Positions 1 through 5,600 of a stretch of DNA of 11,396 bases are shown here, one piece after another (within the stretch, counting starts at the first letter, position 1; each line of letters begins with the position of its first letter). Position numbers and translations under genes: made by a program. The stretch spans positions 1-11,396 of the forward strand of contig JAGQSE010000206.1 of the NCBI GenBank assembly GCA_020439725.1, written 5' to 3'. The DNA is from Acidobacteriota bacterium. Its GTDB lineage: Bacteria; Acidobacteriota; Thermoanaerobaculia; Multivoradales; JAHZIX01. The notes under the pieces were generated by a model. That model did no database searches. It saw only the letters and a program-made list of their open reading frames with translations, and was not told where the DNA came from.

Positions 1-846
1 CTGAAGGCCGTTCCCGTCGCGGTGCTCCCCTGGTTGGTGCCCTTTCTCGACCTCTTCCGCCGCGCCTTCTGGCAGTCGACAAGGCCCTGTGCAAAGCTGC
101 GCCGCTACGCTGCCGCGTTGACTCTGGGCGGACTCCTAGTCCTGTCGATGGCGGCCACCAAGCGAGAGAACTATCTGCTGCCGCTGATGCCACCGCTCAT
201 GCTGCTGCTGGCACTCGCGGTGGAAGACCGTCTCACAGGCTGGCTCCAGGCGACACCAAGAGGCCGCTGGTATCGCATCGGAGACTGGACTCAGGCGACC
301 CTGCTGGTGCTGTTCGCGCTGCTACCGGCAGCCGCCACGGTGACCTATCTGCACAATGTCACGGTCGCCGCGATGGCTGCTCTCGTGGTGGGCGTGGCAG
401 CGGCTGCGGCGATTCTCTGCGCGACCAGGAGACGACGCGAAGACCTGATGCTTTGGGGCGCTGGGGGCGCGGCGGCGTGCTTTGCGCTGAGCGCACTGTT
501 GGTGGCCATGCCGCCTCTCGAGCCCCGGAAGGACTTCTCGCCCTTTCTCGAGACGATGGCGGCAGAGCTCCCTGTCGGTAGCTCCGTCTCGGTGGTCGGA
601 GCCGATGAGACGATCGAGGCCATCGTGCCCTTCATCACCGGCCGTAGCGTGTCCTTGCTACGCGCTGAGGACCTCCGAAGACCCGCGACGACCTTCAGCG
701 ACGAGTACCTTCCAGCCTATCTCCTGGTGCAGGTGAAGCGCCGCGAGCCGGACCCTACGCCCGATGTGGAGGACCGGTATCAGCGCCTGCGACAAGTCGA
801 GCTGGGAAGGGGGCGGACGCTCTCGTTCTGGCGACGGATGCGGTGA
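1..846 (+). CDS. Lipid-linked-sugar glycosyltransferase, GT39/ArnT type, 3' part (5' end outside window)
   Basis: The frame is open from base 1, so the gene starts upstream and only about 281 C-terminal residues are visible. Roughly the first 180 visible residues hold several hydrophobic segments (ALTLGGLLVLSM, LLPLMPPLMLLLALAV, ATLLVLFALLPAA, and two more around VAAMAALVVGVAAAA and ACFALSALLVAM). The motif ATKRENYLLPLMPP matches the conserved 'TKR..YlLP..P.' element that sits before a membrane helix in PMT/ArnT-like transferases. A soluble tail of about 100 residues follows, probably periplasmic. Known members move a sugar from a polyprenyl-phosphate carrier to lipid A, protein or another glycan outside the inner membrane. 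The catalytic acidic residues of the first outer loop lie outside the window, so substrate and activity cannot be judged. The next gene is 311 bases away and unrelated. Family call fairly safe; exact function unknown. Confidence 0.82.
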   Translation: MKAVPVAVLPWLVPFLDLFRRAFWQSTRPCAKLRRYAAALTLGGLLVLSMAATKRENYLLPLMPPLMLLLALAVEDRLTGWLQATPRGRWYRIGDWTQATLLVLFALLPAAATVTYLHNVTVAAMAALVVGVAAAAAILCATRRRREDLMLWGAGGAAACFALSALLVAMPPLEPRKDFSPFLETMAAELPVGSSVSVVGADETIEAIVPFITGRSVSLLRAEDLRRPATTFSDEYLPAYLLVQVKRREPDPTPDVEDRYQRLRQVELGRGRTLSFWRRMR

Positions 847-969
847 CTTCCGCACCGATGGGCTGAACCTGCGGTTTCGACGCCTCACGAGCAAGCCATC
901 GGGGCTCGGGCTCCGAGGGCGTCAGTCACCTCTTCGAGTCGAGAAGTTGACCGGGCGGCCGATGAAGGT

Positions 970-987
970 CGTTCGTGGAATCGAACG
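970..987. repeat. Perfect inverted repeat CGTTCG-N6-CGAACG upstream of the VOC gene
   Basis: Six-base arms at 970-975 and 982-987 are exact reverse complements around the spacer TGGAAT. The element lies about 170 bases before the VOC start and could be a binding site for a dimeric regulator. No -10/-35 pair could be placed confidently around it. In GC-rich DNA a short repeat like this can arise by chance, so it is only a candidate operator. Confidence 0.2.
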
Positions 988-1142
988 GCTCGCTCCAGCG
1001 GTTCTTGATTCCGGCGCATGACCGCGAGGTCGTTCCAATCCTCGCTGCGGTTCGCGCCAAAGCTCCTGCTGCTCGGCACGCAAACTCAACTCGTACGATC
1101 CGACCCTGGGAACGGCCGGACATGCCTTCCTATCTCGACGTC

Positions 1143-1147
1143 GGAGG
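1143..1147 (+). promoter_or_regulatory. Ribosome-binding site of the VOC gene
   Basis: GGAGG lies 10 bases before the ATG at 1158. An earlier in-frame ATG at 1122 has no comparable site, so this motif decides the start. Confidence 0.65.
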
Positions 1148-1157
1148 AACCCACCCC

Positions 1158-2144
1158 ATGACGAACAAGACGACTCGGGAGACCCTCTCGGTCTCGACGC
1201 AAGGCATCTTCGGTGAGGCCACCGGGGCGCAACCAGCGACTCCCGGAAGCTATGGCCGAGCACCCTCCGGATTCCGCCTGCCCGGCGAGACCGCGTTGGG
1301 ACCGGTTCGACTCCAGATCGCGGACCTCGGCCGTTCGCTCGACTACTACCAGGAGGTGCTCGGGCTCGAGGTGCTCGAGCGGACGAGCGCTGGCGCCCGA
1401 CTCGGCGCCCCCGGCGGGGTCGAGCTCGTCGAGCTCGTCGAGCGCCGAGGGATCCGTCCGGTCCCCGGGCGCTCGCGCACCGGGTTGTTCCATTTCGCCA
1501 TCCTGCTGCCGGATCGAGCGTCCCTGGGCCGGTTCGCGCGCCACCTCGGCCAGCTGGGCGTCCGGCCCGGCGCCGCCGACCACCTGGTCTCGGAAGCCCT
1601 CTATCTGCAGGACTCCGACAACCTCGGCATCGAGGTCTACGCCGACCGGCCCCGCACCGCATGGCACCGCATCGGGCGCGAGCTGATGATGGCCACCGAC
1701 CCCATCGACATGGCGGGGCTTCTGGCGGCGGCGGGCTCGGAGCCTTGGAACGGGATTCCCGCGGGCACCGTCATGGGCCACGTGCACCTCCACGTCGGCG
1801 ATCTGAGCCGGGGCGCGGCCTTTTACTCCAACGCCCTCGGTTTCGATCACACCGTCTGGGGCTACCCCGGTGCTCTCTTTCTCGGCGCCGGCGGCTACCA
1901 CCACCACCTGGGCACCAACGTCTGGGCGGGCGCGGGAGCGACGCCTCCACCGTCCGACGAAGCGCAGCTTCTCGAATGGACGATCGACCTGCCGGACCCG
2001 GCGAGCCTCGAGGCGGCGGCGGGCAGCCTCGAGGAAGGCGGCTTCGACGTCGCCCGGGAGGAGGACCCGAGCTCCGGGTTCAGCGTCACGGCGAAAGACT
2101 CATGGGGTACCGCCGTTCGGCTTCGGTGCGCCGGATCTCCTTGA
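1158..2144 (+). CDS. Two-module VOC-superfamily protein (CatE-like, glyoxalase/extradiol dioxygenase fold)
   Basis: The protein has 328 residues, usual for CatE-type proteins with two vicinal-oxygen-chelate modules. Module 1 spans about residues 48-165 (GPVRLQIADLGRSLDYYQ, then FHFAILLPDR, then DNLGIEVYADRP). Module 2 spans about 205-325 (MGHVHLHVGDL, GAAFYSNALGFD, GYHHHLGTNVWAG). Family members bind Fe, Mn or another divalent metal and act on catechol-like rings, glyoxal adducts or related substrates in the cytoplasm. Candidate ligands here are the His residues of GHVHLHV (208, 210 or 212) and GYHHHLG (248-250). The Glu usually seen in the last strand of a C-terminal module appears to be replaced by AVRLR, although Glu159 in module 1 sits in the typical GIEVY strand. 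The start at 1158 is chosen for its GGAGG and because module 1 begins well after it. A short in-frame 9-base repeat at 1419-1445 encodes VELVELVE. Substrate unknown. It has its own leader and does not look like an operon member. Confidence 0.92.
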   Translation: MTNKTTRETLSVSTQGIFGEATGAQPATPGSYGRAPSGFRLPGETALGPVRLQIADLGRSLDYYQEVLGLEVLERTSAGARLGAPGGVELVELVERRGIRPVPGRSRTGLFHFAILLPDRASLGRFARHLGQLGVRPGAADHLVSEALYLQDSDNLGIEVYADRPRTAWHRIGRELMMATDPIDMAGLLAAAGSEPWNGIPAGTVMGHVHLHVGDLSRGAAFYSNALGFDHTVWGYPGALFLGAGGYHHHLGTNVWAGAGATPPPSDEAQLLEWTIDLPDPASLEAAAGSLEEGGFDVAREEDPSSGFSVTAKDSWGTAVRLRCAGSP

Positions 2145-2196
2145 CGTCGGCGGCTTCCGGTCGAGCGCAGGCCGGCGAGACCACGCCCTGAGGCCC

Positions 2197-2400
2197 GTGC
2201 GTGCCTTCGGATTTGGTGATCATCTAGTTGACGAATCAGCGCAAGCTGGCAGAATCCAGGATACCTCGACCCCGGCTGGCCTTCCCTGGGCCCACGGCTC
2301 TCGCGGCTACCGTTTTTCGCACCGGCTCGCTGCCGAAGGCAGGGACCACCCGGCTGGAGGAGCCTTCGAAACCAGACCCGACGTCCGCACTGCGCGATGA
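2197..2400 (+). CDS. Possible 67-residue peptide ORF ending in an ATGA overlap with the next gene (speculative)
   Basis: From the GTG at 2197 this frame runs 67 codons to a TGA at 2398-2400, which overlaps the ATG (2397) of the following ATP-grasp-like gene as ATGA. That arrangement is typical of translational coupling, and the downstream gene has no ribosome-binding site of its own nearby. A weak TGAGG lies 3 bases before the GTG, too close to be ideal. The product is rich in Gly, Arg and Ala (for example AFGFGDHLVDESAQAGR, AHGSRGYRFSHRLA) and I do not recognise it. The frame is only the tail of a longer open stretch beginning inside the VOC gene, so chance is a serious alternative. If real, its place before two ATP-grasp genes would make it a candidate substrate peptide. 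It overlaps the candidate promoter at 2228-2255; both are unlikely to be true together. Confidence 0.18.
   Translation: MRAFGFGDHLVDESAQAGRIQDTSTPAGLPWAHGSRGYRFSHRLAAEGRDHPAGGAFETRPDVRTAR
2228..2255 (+). promoter_or_regulatory. Candidate sigma70-like promoter for the ATP-grasp/GT2 cassette
   Basis: TTGACG at 2228-2233 (5 of 6 bases of the -35 consensus) is followed after 16 bases by CAGAAT at 2250-2255 (4 of 6 of TATAAT). It lies about 140 bases before the ATG at 2397, in the only sizeable gap before the cassette. Unsupported by any further signal, and in conflict with the speculative peptide ORF that overlaps it. Confidence 0.25.
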
Positions 2401-3299
2401 GTGATCGATCCTGCCGAGACCAGCCACCTAGCTGGCCGATCCGCATCCTCGATCACCACGGGACCGATCCGCGCTTGGGGCGCTTCCTGGACCTGGTCGC
2501 CATGGCCCTGTGGACCTCAGGACTCGAAGCCTCGTGGTCTCGGTCTGCTCCCGACGCTTTCGACGAGCAGGTGGTGTACGTCGCCCATGATCCGGTGGCA
2601 CCTCCGCGGTCTCCCGGAATCCACCTCTTCGGGCAGCGACTCCTCAATCGGCGCCAACGTCTGCAAATTGCTTCGCGTCTCGGCTTGGCGGTGGTGCCCT
2701 GGTCTTCCCCCTGCAGCCTGGACTGTGCCATGGGTCTCTTCGACCTGTGGGAAACCCGCCACATCCTTTGGAAACGGGACGAGTCCTTCTCCAGAAAGGG
2801 GGTGAGGCCGGTCACCAGGGCTGAGCTTCCGGGTCTCGACTTCGAGGCTGGAGCGGACGTGTTCATGCCGATCCTCCAAACGGATCCGGCGACCATCAAG
2901 GTCGATGCGTTTTTCGACCGGGTCATCGCGGCCAGGCGATTCGACACCAAATCGGTGTTCGATCCCCGCTTCCATCAAACGGTCGCCACGGTCGAGTGGC
3001 TCGATCTACCAGCACCGCTCACAGAGGAGCTCGCCGCGCTCGGCGTGGTCCTGGCAAGCTACGGCTGCGCCTACTGGAGCGCGGACCTCATGGCCTGGAA
3101 CGGCGGCCTGGGCATCATCGAGCTCAACACCTGCAGCGTCGGGAGAAAGTTGACCTGGCCGTTCGCCGAAAGGCTTTACCTCCGCGGCTACTGCTCGGGA
3201 CTCAAGAGGCTCGTTGGTCACAGCGACCCATGCTGCCTCGGGGAGGCTCTAGAACGCGTGCGTCGCCTGGATGAGGAGCACCGCTGCCCATGCTCGTGA
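2397..3299 (+). CDS. Degenerate ATP-grasp-like protein, first gene of a three-gene cassette
   Basis: The protein has 300 residues, no signal peptide and no membrane segment. The C-terminal part carries an ATP-grasp-like metal-binding end: YWSADLMAW (226-234) followed by IIELNTCSVGRKLTW (240-254), where Glu242 and Asn244 match the E-x-N Mg-binding motif. The N-terminal half (IRILDHHGTDPRLGRFLDL, RLLNRRQRLQIASRLGL) resembles a pre-ATP-grasp fold, but I cannot find a clear ATP-lysine motif like that of its neighbour. It may therefore be a divergent paralogue or a non-catalytic partner. Cys is frequent near the end (GYCSGL, DPCC, RCPCS). The ATG at 2397 is the first start in an otherwise open frame; no Shine-Dalgarno is near (GGAGGAG at 2356-2362 is about 34 bases away). 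Its 3' end overlaps the next gene by 10 bases. ATP-grasp enzymes join a carboxylate to an amine or thiol using ATP; the substrate here is unknown. Confidence 0.78.
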   Translation: MSDRSCRDQPPSWPIRILDHHGTDPRLGRFLDLVAMALWTSGLEASWSRSAPDAFDEQVVYVAHDPVAPPRSPGIHLFGQRLLNRRQRLQIASRLGLAVVPWSSPCSLDCAMGLFDLWETRHILWKRDESFSRKGVRPVTRAELPGLDFEAGADVFMPILQTDPATIKVDAFFDRVIAARRFDTKSVFDPRFHQTVATVEWLDLPAPLTEELAALGVVLASYGCAYWSADLMAWNGGLGIIELNTCSVGRKLTWPFAERLYLRGYCSGLKRLVGHSDPCCLGEALERVRRLDEEHRCPCS

Positions 3300-4195
3300 C
3301 ACGACCCGTGGGGGTCATCGGGCTAGGCGGTTGGTGTGGTTTTCTCCTCGAAGCGCTGCACCCCGATGCGACCGTGTTCGAAGCTGCACCGAGTCTCGAG
3401 CGAGAACCGCTCATCGAGCTCAGCCACCGGCCGGGTGCTTTGATCGTCTACCACCTCAACGTGAGCCACAGCCGCTCCCTCCCCCGCCACCGCGCTCGGG
3501 TGACCAGTGAGCTTCTTTCGCACGGTGCCACCGTGTGGAACGCTGCCATCACGGACATTCGAAAGCGTTCGATCCAGGCGCGGCTTGACCAGGCCGGATT
3601 GCCCACGACTCGAGCGACGAAGGAAGATGCCGTCTCGACCCCGGTGATCGTCAAGACCAACGCAAACTACGGAGGTCTTCCCGAAGCGCGGCTGGCCGGG
3701 CTTCTCTCGCTCGAGCCACGGCCGCTGCCGGAAGCGATGGCTCGGGCGGACGCCCTACCCGACTATCCCGTGCTAGAAAGGCATCTCGTACCGGACGATT
3801 GGTGGGAGAGGGACGATCTGGCGATCGAACGATATGTGGCCAATGCTCAGGACAGCTTCTTCAGGGTGTATGTCGTCGGCAACCGATGTGTGTACTCCCA
3901 GGGTTGGACTCCCGGCCCGGTGAAAAAGATGGCTCCCGGAATCGCCAGGTGCAACTGGATGGGAGAGCTCCACGAACGCTGCCAGGGGGTTTCGGTGGAG
4001 CTCACCTCTTTGATCAGTCAGGGCGCCCGGACTCTGAACCTCGATTTCGGAACCCTCGATGTGGTTTTCGACGAGTCGAGCTTCTACATCGTGGACGTCA
4101 ACACGACTCCGTTCTGGGGGCGGGAGAGCCAAAGCGGACTTCTCGACCATCTGCGGGCTGCCGTGGGTTCTCCGGAAAGCAGAGCCCCTCGATGA
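3290..4195 (+). CDS. ATP-grasp carboxylate-amine ligase-like protein
   Basis: The protein has 301 residues and is predicted cytoplasmic. The N-terminus (about 1-85) is a Rossmann-like pre-ATP-grasp region (VGVIGLGGWCGFLLEAL). The ATP-grasp core follows: PVIVKTNANYGG (118-129) with Lys122 as a likely ATP-binding lysine, IERYV (179-183) as the hinge segment contacting adenine, LDFGTLDVVFDE (251-262) and the final metal motif IVDVNTTPFWG (267-277) with Asp269 and Asn271. This is much closer to an active enzyme than the preceding gene. Known relatives include RimK-, peptide-ligase- and graspetide-type enzymes that form amide or ester bonds at ATP cost through an acyl phosphate. AGGAG at 3274-3278, 11 bases before the ATG, supports the start, which lies inside the preceding gene. 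The stop overlaps the next start as ATGA. Which substrate is ligated cannot be told. Confidence 0.88.
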   Translation: MLVTRPVGVIGLGGWCGFLLEALHPDATVFEAAPSLEREPLIELSHRPGALIVYHLNVSHSRSLPRHRARVTSELLSHGATVWNAAITDIRKRSIQARLDQAGLPTTRATKEDAVSTPVIVKTNANYGGLPEARLAGLLSLEPRPLPEAMARADALPDYPVLERHLVPDDWWERDDLAIERYVANAQDSFFRVYVVGNRCVYSQGWTPGPVKKMAPGIARCNWMGELHERCQGVSVELTSLISQGARTLNLDFGTLDVVFDESSFYIVDVNTTPFWGRESQSGLLDHLRAAVGSPESRAPR

Positions 4196-5334
4196 ACCGA
4201 GGGGCCTTGCGAGGATCACCCACCGCGGCCGGCTTCGTCGTCTTCGGAGGCACCCCGGCCGAGAGCGCTTCGGCCCTGTCGACCCTCGAGGAGCTGGAGC
4301 TCGGCGACCCGGGCCCTGAGATGATCCTGTTTCCGCAGAAGGAGCCTCCGCCGGTTCGCACGGCGGCGGAGGGCACGCAGGTAACCTGCTGCGCGGTACC
4401 CGCCGAGTACGCCCCCAGGATCGAAGCGGCACGCTGCGGTTCGCCAGCAGGGACCGTGTACGCGGCCGTTGCCGGCATGCTCGCGGCAGTTCGCCCTCCG
4501 CGCCTCCTGGTCCGCGAGCTCGACGGGCTCGAGGAGCCCCCCTTTCGACCCGTGGACCAGCCGAAGGCCACCTGGATCCTGCCGCATCTGGGAAGCGAGT
4601 CGGAGCTGGCCTGGGCCATCGCCGCGATCCGCCACACCTCGGAAGCCGACCCCATCTCCGCCGGCTGGGACGGGCGATCCCCCGGTTCGGTGAACCCTTC
4701 GCGCTTCGAGGCGGGAGGTTCGGTGCGGGTCGCTGGCTACGGCCCCCGGGTCGTCGGACCCTACTTCATCCGAGAGGATCTCGTCCGAGCCGCGTCGTCG
4801 CCGCTGGTGTTTTTCGAAGATTCCGACGATCTGCCCACCTTTGATCGTGCTCCGATGCTCCGTCATGCCTTGACGCAGAGCGATCACGACATCGTCGGTT
4901 CTCACTACCTCCGCGTCGACGATCTGGCCAAGGAGGTGCGGCCCGTACGCTTCCCGCTGGACGTGAACGCCGCTCTGGCCTCGAGCCCGGGCCATGCCCA
5001 GCTCCTGCCGACGACGATCGCCCGGAAGCAGTCCGTCTTGCGGGTCGGCGGGTTCTCGACGGCGCTCCACTTCGGAGCCGACACGCAGTTCCTGCTGCGC
5101 GCGAGCTTCTCCCTGCGGCTCGCCAACGTCGACCGCTTCCTCTACATCAAGCGACGGCATGAAAACTCGCTGACGACCCGACCCGAGACCGGCTTCGGCT
5201 CACCCGAACGGACCCGTCTGGATGCGCTCTGGAAGGCCGCGTTCCACGACGTCAAGCTCGGGAAGCTGGACCTGCTAGACAGCCCCCTCGCCGCGTCGAA
5301 GCGCACAGAGCCGGTAGGGGACGACGGCTCCTAG
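4192..5334 (+). CDS. GT2-family-like glycosyltransferase with divergent N-terminus
   Basis: The protein has 380 residues. The start is the ATG at 4192, overlapping the previous stop as ATGA; the frame is open further upstream only as out-of-frame reading of the ATP-grasp gene. Residues about 126-335 carry a GT-A/GT2 core: ATWILPHLGSESELAWAI, then LVFFEDSDDLPTFDRA (205-220) with the nucleotide-sugar/metal DxDD motif at Asp210-Asp213, DHDIVGSHYLRVDD (231-244), VLRVGGFSTALHFGADTQF (282-300) with Asp297 near the usual catalytic-base position, and FLYIKRRHENSLTTRPETG. Residues 1-120 do not show the usual nucleotide-binding opening strand of GT2 enzymes and may be a separate recognition domain. There is no signal peptide or transmembrane helix. 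In this cassette it probably glycosylates the same molecule that the ATP-grasp proteins modify; that is inference. Fold call fairly firm, donor and acceptor unknown. Confidence 0.85.
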   Translation: MNRGALRGSPTAAGFVVFGGTPAESASALSTLEELELGDPGPEMILFPQKEPPPVRTAAEGTQVTCCAVPAEYAPRIEAARCGSPAGTVYAAVAGMLAAVRPPRLLVRELDGLEEPPFRPVDQPKATWILPHLGSESELAWAIAAIRHTSEADPISAGWDGRSPGSVNPSRFEAGGSVRVAGYGPRVVGPYFIREDLVRAASSPLVFFEDSDDLPTFDRAPMLRHALTQSDHDIVGSHYLRVDDLAKEVRPVRFPLDVNAALASSPGHAQLLPTTIARKQSVLRVGGFSTALHFGADTQFLLRASFSLRLANVDRFLYIKRRHENSLTTRPETGFGSPERTRLDALWKAAFHDVKLGKLDLLDSPLAASKRTEPVGDDGS

Positions 5335-5574
5335 CCTGGCTTCGAGCCCCGCTTCAACCTGCGACGGCGACCACGCCCCAACGCCTCGACCGACCTCGAC
5401 GCCTTCCAGAAGACTTGGGCCTCGCCGGCGTGTGCGGAAGAGCAGCGAGCGGACCCGTTGCTCAAGATGCGTCTTTCCATCCACCGAAGAACAAATCTTG
5501 TCGGCAAGCTCGATCAAGCGAGGCCAGCGCTCGCCGAGATACCTCCGCGGAAAATTTGCTCGCAAGTCCGTCTA

Positions 5575-5598
5575 CTCCTCCAGCCACTCTAGGAGGAG
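5575..5598 (+). promoter_or_regulatory. Inverted repeat that masks the ribosome-binding site of the caspase-fusion gene
   Basis: CTCCTCC at 5575-5581 is the exact reverse complement of GGAGGAG at 5592-5598, separated by 10 bases. The right arm is part of the AGGAGGAG Shine-Dalgarno of the gene starting at 5601. In the mRNA the left arm would act as an anti-Shine-Dalgarno and hold the site in a 7-bp hairpin, damping translation until it is opened. The same left arm reads as GGAGGAG on the minus strand, 9 bases before a TTG-started antisense ORF. Seen directly: the complementarity. Inferred: the regulatory role. Confidence 0.5.
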
Positions 5599-5600
5599 CC

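Larger units (their letters stand above)
847..1157. other. Intergenic gap, no recognised gene
   Basis: This 311-base gap lies between the glycosyltransferase and the VOC gene. Short ORFs cross it on both strands but none resembles a known protein or has a convincing ribosome-binding site. The VOC frame stays open upstream to 975, but that extension does not read like protein and is better taken as untranslated leader. I found no T-tailed terminator hairpin after the first gene; the best stem is CTCGG-GCT-CCGAG at 905-917, which has no T run. One perfect inverted repeat at 970-987 is listed separately. Confidence 0.6.

Noticed and set aside
1419..1445. Three 9-base units (GTCGAGCTC) as a phase-variable repeat
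   Set aside because: Unit length is a multiple of three, so slippage would not shift the frame, and three units are too few to suggest a switch.
922..1662. Long minus-strand frames over the VOC gene and the gap before it
   Set aside because: Arg/Gly/Pro-rich shadow translations typical of GC-rich antisense frames, without start signals.
3799..4191. Upstream extension of the glycosyltransferase frame
   Set aside because: It lies out of frame within the ATP-grasp gene, whose motifs are clear; the ATGA overlap at 4192 is the natural start.
5338..5348. GGCT-TCG-AGCC as a terminator after the glycosyltransferase
   Set aside because: Only a 4-bp stem with no T run; too weak to call.
5275..5565. 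96-residue minus-strand ORF starting at TTG 5565 with GGAGGAG 9 bases upstream
   Set aside because: The ribosome-binding site and the helix-like first half are tempting, but the site is the left arm of the inverted repeat before the caspase gene, the second half reads poorly and it overlaps the end of the glycosyltransferase. It would be worth reviving if relatives conserve it.
5415..5600. 62-codon upstream extension of the caspase-fusion frame
   Set aside because: No ribosome-binding site at 5415, no protein-like character, and a strong AGGAGGAG directly before the ATG at 5601 where the amidase domain begins.
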